Shown here: in pieces, positions 1 to 5,761 of the stretch
Layout of the letters: each line of letters opens with the position of its first letter
How positions within the stretch are numbered: the stretch's first letter is position 1
Program-made: the position numbers and the translations under genes
Source: Pirellulaceae bacterium
GTDB lineage: Bacteria > Planctomycetota > Planctomycetia > Pirellulales > Pirellulaceae
Direction of reading: 5' to 3'
Assembly: GCA_013002105.1 (NCBI GenBank)
Contig: JABDKS010000272.1
Location: 1 to 5,761 of the forward strand
DNA: 5,761 bases
Notes under the pieces: generated by a model
What the model was told of the DNA's origin: nothing
The model's input: the letters and a program-made list of their open reading frames with translations, nothing else
Database searches by the model: none

Positions 1-3
1 GCG

Positions 4-10
4 AAAAGGA
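4..10 (+). promoter_or_regulatory. Probable ribosome-binding site of the kinase-tubulin-like gene
   Basis: An AAAAGGA stretch ends six bases before the ATG at 17. It is the only convincing Shine-Dalgarno-like sequence in the window and supports that ATG as the start. The reading frame stays open to the left edge (only five codons), so a start further upstream cannot be excluded from this window alone. Confidence 0.5.
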
Positions 11-16
11 TATCCC

Positions 17-3000
17 ATGCAAAAATCATCCCGCACAAAAATTGCACCTGGTCACGAACCGATCCCCGGCTATGTTCTCGAAGAACTGATCGGGCGAGGC
101 GGCTATGGTGAGGTATGGCGTGCTGAAGCGCCGGGCGGAATGAAGAAGGCTGTTAAATTTGTCTTCGGAAACATCGGCGAGCAGCGGACCGAGCAAGAAC
201 TGAAATCACTCGAACGCATCAAAGGCGTTCAGCACCCATTCATTTTGGGCTTGGAGCGATTCGAGGTGGTCGATGACCAACTGGTCATCGTGACCGAACT
301 GGCCGATGGATCGCTAGAAGACATTTTTCGACAACATCGCGACCGTGGATCATGCGGCATTCCTCGCGGCACGTTGTTGACGTTTATGCGCGATGCGGCG
401 GATGCACTGGACTACCTGCATCAACTCTATCAACTGCAACACCTGGACATCAAACCAGCCAATCTGCTGGTCGTCGGTGGACGATTAAAGGTCGCTGACT
501 TTGGTTTGCTAAAGGACCTGCAAGATGTCGAATGCTCCATGGTGGGTGGCCTGACACCACTGTACGCGCCGCCAGAAGTATTTGACGGCAAGCCCAGCAT
601 GCAAAGTGATCAGTATTCACTTGCGGTGATGTATCAAGAATTACTATCGGGCACGCGGCCGTTTACTGGACGAACGATTGCTCAATTGGCGACTCAACAC
701 GTCCACAACGCGCCCAATTTGGATCCGTTGCCTCCGGGCGACCGCCCCATTGTTGCGCGTGCCTTAGAAAAATCGCCCAACCGGCGTTTCGCTTCCTGTA
801 CCGATTTTGTGGATGCGTTGTGCAAACCGCGCGGATCAAAAGTGGTCGATCAGTTCAACGGTGAACTGCATCCCGCCAGCGATACCTCGTCGCTCACTGG
901 TTCCGCTTTGGTCGAAATGGGCCAGGGTGATGTCGAAGACCTACCGGAACTGACCGAACAGGCCGCCCAGTTGGCCCACAAGACCACCGGCCACGCGCTG
1001 GTGATCGGACTCGGGGGCACCGCCGCCGACTGCCTGGACGAGATTCTCCGTCGTGTGACAACTGCCGAACAAGCCAGTGGCGAAACCCCGTTGCCAATAC
1101 TGCACACCGTGTTTGTCGATACAGACGAATCGGTCGCCCGATCCTTGCGCCGGTTCGAGCAGTCGCCGCACCTGCCCACGATCATGTCCGTTGCCACGCC
1201 ACTACGCACGCCGACGGAATATCGCGAGCGTGGCATTTTGAATTTACGTAGTATCTCGCGACGGTGGATCTACAATGTCCCGCGCAGCGGATCGACCGAA
1301 GCAATGCGCCCGCTGGGACGATTGGCCTTGATTGATCATTGGGGTCGCATCGAACAATCGCTTCGTGAAGCGATCGCTGGCCTCAAGAAGTCCTGCGGCG
1401 ACGAAACACCTCGAGTTTACGTTGTCGGATCACTTTCAGGCGGATCAGCGAGTGGAATGTACTTGGATGTCGTCCATGTGCTTCGCAGTTTGCTGGACGA
1501 ATCGGGACTTGAACGCGCATCCATCCTGTCGCTACTGGCGACAACCGCATTGACGTCCGAACCGTCGCATCCAATCGCGCTGCACGATACGGTTGCCGCG
1601 TTACAAGAAATCCGACACTTCATGCAGCCGGGTAACGGGTACCCTGGTGACGAATTCGCGAACATGCCCAGCTTGCCCGCCGCCCGCACTCCTCTGACCG
1701 ATGTCTATCTGATTGCCGCATCGGATCTGCCGCATGCTCGAGCAACGTACGATTCCATCGCTGATTACCTTTGGTTTGATGTGACGGTCGGTGGCGACCT
1801 GCTGTCGTCCGCCCGCAAGTGTACCGATTCCGACGAAAGTTCGACCAAACAGGGATACCTGCGATCACTGGGGATCGTTCCGCTGTCTCACGCTGGAACT
1901 TTCGCAAGTACCGTACTTGGTCCGACGGCGACACGAATGTTGCTTAGCCGCTGGCTCGGTAATCCGACCGAAGCCAGTCGCAGTGCGCAGACTTGGGTGC
2001 AGATGATCACAGCCAAGTGTGGGTTAACTGCCGCGGCCATGTGCGAAAAGGCCGCCGGCTCATTTGCCGAAGACCGGCGAACACGTCGTGCAAGAATGAT
2101 GAAGGAACTCCGGCAACTGCCCGAATACAAGCTGTCGGACGTCCAGTTTGTACACGACGCTTTGCTTGGAATGTTTGAAAAGACAATCATCCTGGCAAAT
2201 GCCGAATCCGATATCCAAAACGTCATTCACCGTATCGTCAGAGAAATGACGACCTGCTTACGCGACGGGCATCTAAGTATGGTGTCTTGTATCGAATCCG
2301 TCCGTTTGTTGTGCCGACAGATTCGCCAATGTGAAGTTGAGCTATCGGTGCGAGCCGAGTCCGATCAAGTCGATTCGAAACGAAAGGAGTTGGCTAACGA
2401 ATTTGCCAACGATAGTCTTGCCTCGATGCGGCGACTACGTCGTGGTTGCGACTTGGGCGAACTGGCGCTGGACGTTTACGCATCACGCGTTGCATCAGCA
2501 CGTGCCAACGCGATCTGCGTGCATCTGGCCGAAGTCGAAAAGCGACTTTCGCAGGGAGCGGCGATCTTGGCGAAATCCATTCGACTCGGATCATCGAATC
2601 CAGATTCGATGAAGACTCCTTGGGAGTCGGCGGCGGGATCTGTTCAACAACAGGTCGCACCCTTGATCGATGAATTGCATCAGAAGACGGCGACTCCGTG
2701 GTTGGTAAACCTGATCCGCGACAACGACAAAGTCGTCAATCCGCGAAATTTGGTTTCCACGATCAACGAAATTGCATGCCCGCTAGTCACACAACGCCTC
2801 GCGCCCGGAGCGCAGGCCACGGCGGCAAAATTCAGCGACGCAGAAACGGCTCTCAGATCAGAATCGGTCAGTCTGTCGGTGTCGCAATCGGCCACGCTTC
2901 GAGACAGCGTATCGACCAGTCAATCGCTTTCGAAGTCCGCAAGCATCGCTGTCACATCCTCAGAGAATCCGACTCCTGCTGCGTTCCAACCCAACGACGC

Positions 3001-3310
3001 TAGCATCGAAGAAACCTTGCAGATGATGCGTCCAGAACTGTTGAATTGTGGCGGACAGCAGCGATTGATCCTGGTGGCTGGAAACGAGTCCGAGTTAAAG
3101 GCGTTCCAAGGCGAGATACAGAAGGTCTACGGCGGGTCGTTGACAAGCGTTGTGATCCCATCCGCACCGGCAATGTTGGTTCATGAAGCGCAAATGATCT
3201 TGATCGACGACGTCATCTCCCGCATGATCACGCTCTGCGGTGGGAATACCCAAGTCAGCGATCGGCTGTTCACCCGAACCGATATCCAGTGGCACCAGCC
3301 GAGTTTGTAA
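17..3310 (+). CDS. Serine/threonine protein kinase fused to a tubulin/FtsZ-like domain
   Basis: This 1097-residue protein starts with a Hanks-type kinase (about residues 19-270). Visible motifs are the glycine loop GRGGYG (26-31), the ATP-binding lysine in AVK (K47), a likely helix-C glutamate (E61), the catalytic loop HLDIKPAN (D144, K146, N149), DFG (161-163), a degenerate APE (APPE, 184-187), D198 and the late arginine pair 256-257. The kinase therefore looks active, but it is non-RD because HRD reads HLD. From about residue 326 the protein resembles the tubulin-like family that Pfam calls Tubulin_2: a beta strand and glycine loop GLGGTA (331-336), VFVDTD, and SLSGGSASGM (472-481), which matches the tubulin/FtsZ signature GGGTGSG. 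A conserved-looking helix with YLWFD follows near 584-588. Roughly 640-930 is charged and helical, 948-982 is serine-rich, and 990-1097 forms an additional C-terminal region. No signal peptide or membrane segment is seen, so it should be cytosolic. Phosphorylation targets and GTP binding are inferred, not shown. The kinase call is near certain; the tubulin-like call is likely. Confidence 0.93.
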   Translation: MQKSSRTKIAPGHEPIPGYVLEELIGRGGYGEVWRAEAPGGMKKAVKFVFGNIGEQRTEQELKSLERIKGVQHPFILGLERFEVVDDQLVIVTELADGSLEDIFRQHRDRGSCGIPRGTLLTFMRDAADALDYLHQLYQLQHLDIKPANLLVVGGRLKVADFGLLKDLQDVECSMVGGLTPLYAPPEVFDGKPSMQSDQYSLAVMYQELLSGTRPFTGRTIAQLATQHVHNAPNLDPLPPGDRPIVARALEKSPNRRFASCTDFVDALCKPRGSKVVDQFNGELHPASDTSSLTGSALVEMGQGDVEDLPELTEQAAQLAHKTTGHALVIGLGGTAADCLDEILRRVTTAEQASGETPLPILHTVFVDTDESVARSLRRFEQSPHLPTIMSVATPLRTPTEYRERGILNLRSISRRWIYNVPRSGSTEAMRPLGRLALIDHWGRIEQSLREAIAGLKKSCGDETPRVYVVGSLSGGSASGMYLDVVHVLRSLLDESGLERASILSLLATTALTSEPSHPIALHDTVAALQEIRHFMQPGNGYPGDEFANMPSLPAARTPLTDVYLIAASDLPHARATYDSIADYLWFDVTVGGDLLSSARKCTDSDESSTKQGYLRSLGIVPLSHAGTFASTVLGPTATRMLLSRWLGNPTEASRSAQTWVQMITAKCGLTAAAMCEKAAGSFAEDRRTRRARMMKELRQLPEYKLSDVQFVHDALLGMFEKTIILANAESDIQNVIHRIVREMTTCLRDGHLSMVSCIESVRLLCRQIRQCEVELSVRAESDQVDSKRKELANEFANDSLASMRRLRRGCDLGELALDVYASRVASARANAICVHLAEVEKRLSQGAAILAKSIRLGSSNPDSMKTPWESAAGSVQQQVAPLIDELHQKTATPWLVNLIRDNDKVVNPRNLVSTINEIACPLVTQRLAPGAQATAAKFSDAETALRSESVSLSVSQSATLRDSVSTSQSLSKSASIAVTSSENPTPAAFQPNDASIEETLQMMRPELLNCGGQQRLILVAGNESELKAFQGEIQKVYGGSLTSVVIPSAPAMLVHEAQMILIDDVISRMITLCGGNTQVSDRLFTRTDIQWHQPSL

Positions 3311-3340
3311 ACAGACGCTCGCGTCACATCCAGCCTTAGC

Positions 3341-3443
3341 CGTAGGCCAGGACCCGTCCTGGCGAACAATCCAAGACCGTAGGCCAGGACCCGTCCTGGC
3401 GAAGAATCCAAGGCGGCGTTTGCCAGGACAGGTCCTGGCCTAC
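3341..3443. repeat. Palindromic intergenic repeat cluster: two tandem copies and one inverted copy
   Basis: Two direct units (3341-3377 and 3378-3414, period 37) agree at 35 of 37 positions. The first 26 bases of each are identical and contain GCCAGGAC-CC-GTCCTGGC, an 8-bp inverted repeat around two bases. A third copy at 3419-3443 is inverted and differs from the reverse complement of the core at two of 25 positions. Copies 2 and 3 can pair into a long hairpin (arms 3379-3403 and 3419-3443, loop 15 bases, one C/A mismatch and one G-U pair). The cluster sits between the convergent kinase and PSP1 genes. It may serve as a two-way transcription terminator or be a dispersed REP-like element. No U tract follows the stem directly; the nearest T run on the + strand is at 3485-3490. 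Role inferred. Confidence 0.85.
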
Positions 3444-3491
3444 ATGCTACATGCCTGTCCCATCGCGCTGAATTACTTGCACGGTTTTTTA

Positions 3492-4055
3492 TCAAGCCGA
3501 TGTGGTTTTGCAGGCTGCGGCAACGCTGCAACCGCTGCACGACGTGCCGCATCCCCCGCCGTCGCTGGTTCCGCAATCGGGTCCGCATCCGTCACGCAAT
3601 AATTTTGCGAGATGACGACTACGCACAACCGATTCATACTCCGACGCCACACGCGCCGTGATCGACTGTGCGATTTCGTCGACCGGGCCCAAAAAATGCA
3701 TCACCAGTGTGCCACCATCGAGCAACTGGTCGACATCTAACAGGGTGGCTGTTGACCCGGCGGACACCAAAGCCTCTCGACATGATTCGATTGCCCTGCG
3801 TTTGTGCCGCTCCAATCGGCGAACCAACAATTCGTCTTCTTCGGTGGTGGCTCGCAGGATGGTGATGCAATCGTCCTGCTCCGCCTGATCCAGGGGATTC
3901 TGACCGATTGACGGGTCGCACCGACCGACGACCTCGCCGATTTCCAAGCCTCTTGCGGTGCGGACGACCACTCGCCGGCTGCGGGGATAGACCACAACCG
4001 CGTGGGCTCGCCGAATTTCCGCCAGCGATCCGAGCCGAAGAAAGAATTGATGCAT
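3492..4055 (-). CDS. PSP1 (YaaT/RicT-like) domain protein with cysteine-rich tail
   Basis: This 187-residue protein is recognised as a PSP1 C-terminal-domain protein. The sequence begins with a strand-rich segment (FLRLGSLAEI, residues 5-14) and the family-typical RTARGLEIGEVVG (32-44). It continues through the helical charged part RRLERHKRRAIESC (79-92) to LLDVDQLLDGGTLVMHFLGPVD (105-126). In Bacillus, YaaT/RicT works in a complex affecting RNA processing, sporulation and biofilm regulation; in planctomycetes such proteins are often labelled signal-peptidase-like, without proof. The last 31 residues hold six cysteines (157, 161, 169, 173, 176, 182) among glycines and serines, suggesting a metal or iron-sulfur site (inferred). 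The ATG at 4055 is the only ATG before the in-frame stop at 4092-4094. Its upstream is a T run with no Shine-Dalgarno, so initiation is probably SD-independent. It is divergent from bioB and convergent with the kinase gene, so it is transcribed alone here. Family call is good; the exact role is unknown. Confidence 0.85.
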   Translation of the reverse strand: MHQFFLRLGSLAEIRRAHAVVVYPRSRRVVVRTARGLEIGEVVGRCDPSIGQNPLDQAEQDDCITILRATTEEDELLVRRLERHKRRAIESCREALVSAGSTATLLDVDQLLDGGTLVMHFLGPVDEIAQSITARVASEYESVVRSRHLAKLLRDGCGPDCGTSDGGGCGTSCSGCSVAAACKTTSA

Positions 4056-4097
4056 AAAAAAGCGAGTTGGGTGACTTGCCGATTCGAGGTGCTACGT

Positions 4098-4124
4098 TCA
4101 CCATGTTGACTCCCCTTATGGTGA
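4098..4124. promoter_or_regulatory. Inverted repeat in the divergent PSP1-bioB promoter gap (possible operator)
   Basis: TCACCAT at 4098-4104 and ATGGTGA at 4118-4124 are exact reverse complements separated by 13 bases. The spacer contains TTGACT (4106-4111), which resembles a -35 element, but no good -10 lies 16-18 bases downstream on the + strand. The 153-base gap 4056-4208 separates two divergent genes, so a shared operator is plausible. A 7-bp pair could also arise by chance. It does not resemble the BioR half site as I know it, and a BirA operator is not evident. I saw no other strong promoter in this gap. Confidence 0.3.
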
Positions 4125-4208
4125 CTGATGGCGGGCAATGCCGCAAAGGCTCGGCCAAGACAGTCCGCAATTACCTGCAAAACGGCCGATTACGCTCGAG
4201 AAACCCTG

Positions 4209-5231
4209 ATGAATCATCCCGCGACTGCACCTGAAGTTCTATCCGGAGAATCGATCGATTTCGATCAGTTGGCCGATCGAGTTCTCCAAGGCGGCGAGGT
4301 CACACGCACCGAGGCGTTGCAATTATTAGCAACGCCCGACGATGACGTCCTGTCCCTGCTGCACGCCGGTTTCCGGATCCGTAAGCGACATTTTGGAAAA
4401 TCCGTTCAACTCTATTTTTTAATGAACGCCAAAAGTGGTCTTTGCCCAGAAGATTGCCACTATTGCAGTCAGTCAAAGATATCGACCGCGCCGGTTCCCA
4501 AATACAACATTCTCAAACGCGATCAACTGATGGAGGCTGCAAAGGTAGCGTCCGAGCGAGGTGCCAAGACCTACTGTTTAGTGATCTCCGCTCGCGGGCC
4601 AAATGAGCGGGAGATGAGCGCTGTCGAACAGATTGTTCCAGAGATCAAGTCTCAGTACGGATTAGATATTTGCGCGTGTCTGGGATTGCTGTCGCGCGAA
4701 CAAGCCGACCGCCTCAAGGCGTGTGGTGTCGATCGAGTTAATCACAATTTGAATACCAGCGAAGAATACTACGCGGACATTTGCACGACGCACACGTACG
4801 CCGACCGCGTCGAGACGCTCAAGCACGTCCGCGATGCCGGGATGGAAATGTGCAGCGGCGGCATCATCGGCATGGGCGAAAAGCATGACGACATTGTGTC
4901 GATGGCATTTGATCTGCGCGAATTGGGTGTGAAATCCATTCCGTTGAATTTCCTCAATGCGATTGAGGGGACGCCGCTGCAAGGAAATGACCAGTTAACA
5001 ACATTTGACTGCCTGCGGGCGTTGGCGATGTTTCGATTCGTCAATCCCGATCGCGAACTGCGGATCTCTGGCGGTCGCGAAATCCATTTGCGTTCGCTAC
5101 AACCGCTCGGTCTGTACGTCGCCAACAGTCTGTTTGTCGGCGATTACCTGACGACTCAAGGCCAAGCCCCGCAAGAAGACTACGACATGATTCGCGATTT
5201 AGGATTCGAAGTCACCCAGTCGGCTTGCTGA
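4209..5231 (+). CDS. bioB: Biotin synthase (radical SAM), dethiobiotin to biotin
   Basis: This 340-residue enzyme inserts sulfur into dethiobiotin in the last step of biotin synthesis. It acts in the cytosol as a radical S-adenosylmethionine enzyme. The radical-SAM motif CPEDCHYC gives the [4Fe-4S] ligands C79, C83 and C86. The [2Fe-2S] ligands align with those of E. coli BioB (C97, C128, C188, R260): C123, C155, C215 and R285 in LRISGGRE. The substrate loop is NHNLNTS (178-184), so the E. coli Asp155 position is Asn182, as in Bacillus-type BioB. The family's C-terminal part follows (VANSLFVGDYLTTQG). The ATG at 4209 is preferred: GAGAAA lies five bases upstream and the protein begins just before the conserved part. 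An in-frame ATG at 4128 would add 27 residues of basic, non-conserved sequence with no ribosome site. Length fits the family (E. coli 346). It stands alone, with no other bio gene in view. Confidence 0.96.
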   Translation: MNHPATAPEVLSGESIDFDQLADRVLQGGEVTRTEALQLLATPDDDVLSLLHAGFRIRKRHFGKSVQLYFLMNAKSGLCPEDCHYCSQSKISTAPVPKYNILKRDQLMEAAKVASERGAKTYCLVISARGPNEREMSAVEQIVPEIKSQYGLDICACLGLLSREQADRLKACGVDRVNHNLNTSEEYYADICTTHTYADRVETLKHVRDAGMEMCSGGIIGMGEKHDDIVSMAFDLRELGVKSIPLNFLNAIEGTPLQGNDQLTTFDCLRALAMFRFVNPDRELRISGGREIHLRSLQPLGLYVANSLFVGDYLTTQGQAPQEDYDMIRDLGFEVTQSAC

Positions 5232-5239
5232 TGGGGTGG

Positions 5240-5251
5240 TTGCGATCGCAA
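5240..5251. repeat. Perfect 12-bp palindrome just downstream of bioB
   Basis: TTGCGATCGCAA is exactly self-complementary and starts nine bases after the bioB stop codon. The GCGATCGC core also occurs at 1370-1377 inside the kinase gene, so the octamer itself is not unique here. It has no loop and is a poor RNA hairpin; a protein-binding site or chance are both possible. A second small palindrome, TTTCG-T-CGAAA, lies at 5276-5286. Confidence 0.4.
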
Positions 5252-5302
5252 TTTACGAACTGCCGGGCTCATTGATTTCGTCGAAACTGAAACTCGAACG
5301 TG

Positions 5303-5327
5303 AGCCGTTTGGGCGATAGCCCCGGTT
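5303..5327. repeat. Stem-loop repeat-like element between bioB and the esterase
   Basis: Bases 5303-5307 pair with 5323-5327 (one G-U). After a three-base bulge (TTT, 5308-5310), GGGC (5311-5314) pairs with GCCC (5319-5322) around a GATA loop. From memory, short elements of the form GAGCCG...GGCG..TAGCC..CGGTT recur in intergenic gaps of planctomycete genomes, and this looks like one copy; I could not check that. It could help end bioB transcription, although no U tract follows. Confidence 0.5.
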
Positions 5328-5360
5328 CCAGCGTTTGAAAGATGCGACCATCACCCAAGC

Positions 5361-5388
5361 GGCCGACGGAATCAACAATCCGTCAGCC
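5361..5388. terminator. Possible bidirectional terminator hairpin between bioB and the esterase gene
   Basis: GGC-C-GACGGA (5361-5370) pairs with TCCGTC-A-GCC (5379-5388): nine pairs with one C/A mismatch and an eight-base loop. It lies 13 bases past the esterase stop codon and about 130 bases past the bioB stop, in a convergent gap where a two-way terminator would be expected. Neither strand has a clear T run after the stem, so factor-independent termination is uncertain. The rest of 5232-5401 shows no gene. Confidence 0.4.
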
Positions 5389-5401
5389 AGCTTTACAACG
5401 A

Positions 5402-5761
5402 CTACTTATTCACACCGGCCGTCACGCCCGGCCAGTCATCGGTGCGAAACGGCGTCACGGGTAAACCCTCTTTGCTTTGTACATTGCAAATAGGATTATT
5501 CGCCCATGCATAGCGAACGGCTACCGGGTTAGGCACTTCCTTGCTCGAGACTTCGACGGTGTCCTTGTCGATCAACTTTGCGTCGGCACGCACAAAACGT
5601 CGGTCGTCGCCTGCAATCGTAAAACCGACCAGTTCACGGACATCAAACGTATCCAAACCGCCGCCAACATGGTCAAAATCGACGATTACTTTTTTGCCAT
5701 CGATCTTCATCTCACGAAACGTCGGGCTGCGGTAGGGAATGTCGACTCCGTAGTCCTTGGC
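5402..5761 (-). CDS. Sialate O-acetylesterase-like protein, C-terminal fragment (cut by window edge)
   Basis: Only the last 119 residues are visible; the frame is open to the right edge, so the start lies outside. The fragment carries [19 protein letters not shown] at its beginning, a beta-rich stretch with [12 protein letters not shown], and near the end [28 protein letters not shown]. These match my knowledge of the C-terminal part of sialate (9-)O-acetylesterases in the SASA carbohydrate-esterase family, which remove acetyl groups from sialic acids or other sugars; in such organisms they are usually exported. The catalytic Ser/His residues and any signal peptide would lie in the missing part. 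An ATG at 5708-5710 (Met 18 of the fragment) is an internal methionine, because the residues before it also match the family. The gene converges on bioB. Substrate is not determinable here; family call is fairly sure. Confidence 0.85.
   Translation of the reverse strand, partial: AKDYGVDIPYRSPTFREMKIDGKKVIVDFDHVGGGLDTFDVRELVGFTIAGDDRRFVRADAKLIDKDTVEVSSKEVPNPVAVRYAWANNPICNVQSKEGLPVTPFRTDDWPGVTAGVNK

Noticed and set aside
850..1236. Minus-strand frames inside the kinase gene
   Set aside because: Low-complexity Ser/Arg-rich shadows opposite a clearly conserved coding region.
3314..3325. Short inverted repeat GACGC-TC-GCGTC just after the kinase stop
   Set aside because: Five-base arms with a two-base loop and no T run; too weak to call as a terminator.
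3341..3443. CRISPR array
   Set aside because: Only two direct copies with an 11-base near-identical interval, plus an inverted copy; there are no unique spacers and no cas genes.
3240..3602. Plus-strand open frame of 120 codons across the kinase end and the repeat cluster
   Set aside because: It overlaps the kinase and PSP1 genes, and its middle is only the translated palindromic repeat (recurring GPVLA-like peptides).
3634..4180. Two long minus-strand frames (178 and 147 codons) over the PSP1 region
   Set aside because: They are other-frame shadows of the PSP1 gene, arginine- and proline-rich, with no family resemblance.
4118..4234. Small 38-codon frame starting at an ATG within the bioB leader
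   Set aside because: No ribosome site, no recognisable product, overlaps the bioB start, and its ATG is part of the inverted repeat.
5541..5735. Plus-strand 64-codon frame opposite the esterase
   Set aside because: Shadow of the esterase-like gene, whose own frame matches a known family.

Overview
The window looks like chromosomal DNA of a planctomycete, probably of the Rhodopirellula/Pirellulaceae type. This is inferred from gene content and style, not from a database search. The pointers are a very large soluble Ser/Thr kinase fused to a tubulin-like region, a PSP1-domain protein with a cysteine-rich tail, a sialate O-acetylesterase-type carbohydrate esterase, poor Shine-Dalgarno sequences, moderate GC content, and palindromic repeats in the short intergenic gaps.

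Layout: (1) 17-3310 (+) is an 1097-residue protein. It has an N-terminal protein kinase (about residues 19-270), a tubulin/FtsZ-like GTPase-type region (from about residue 326, with glycine motifs at 331-336 and 474-480), a long helical region, a serine-alternating segment (948-982) and a C-terminal tail. (2) 3311-3491 is a convergent gap with two tandem 37-bp palindromic repeat units and a third, inverted copy. (3) 3492-4055 (-) is a PSP1 (YaaT/RicT-like) protein ending in six clustered cysteines. (4) 4056-4208 is a divergent promoter gap with a 7-bp inverted repeat. (5) 4209-5231 (+) is biotin synthase, bioB, with all cluster ligands present. (6) 5232-5401 is a convergent gap with a 12-bp perfect palindrome and two hairpins. 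(7) 5402-5761 (-) is the C-terminal end of a sialate O-acetylesterase-like gene that runs off the right edge.

The four genes alternate in strand (+, -, +, -), so none of them share an operon inside the window. They do not form an evident pathway: signalling/cytoskeleton-like, PSP1 regulator, biotin synthesis and glycan deacetylation. The most unusual item is the kinase-tubulin-like fusion. Its upstream context is cut off 16 bases before the start codon, so an operon partner could lie just outside.
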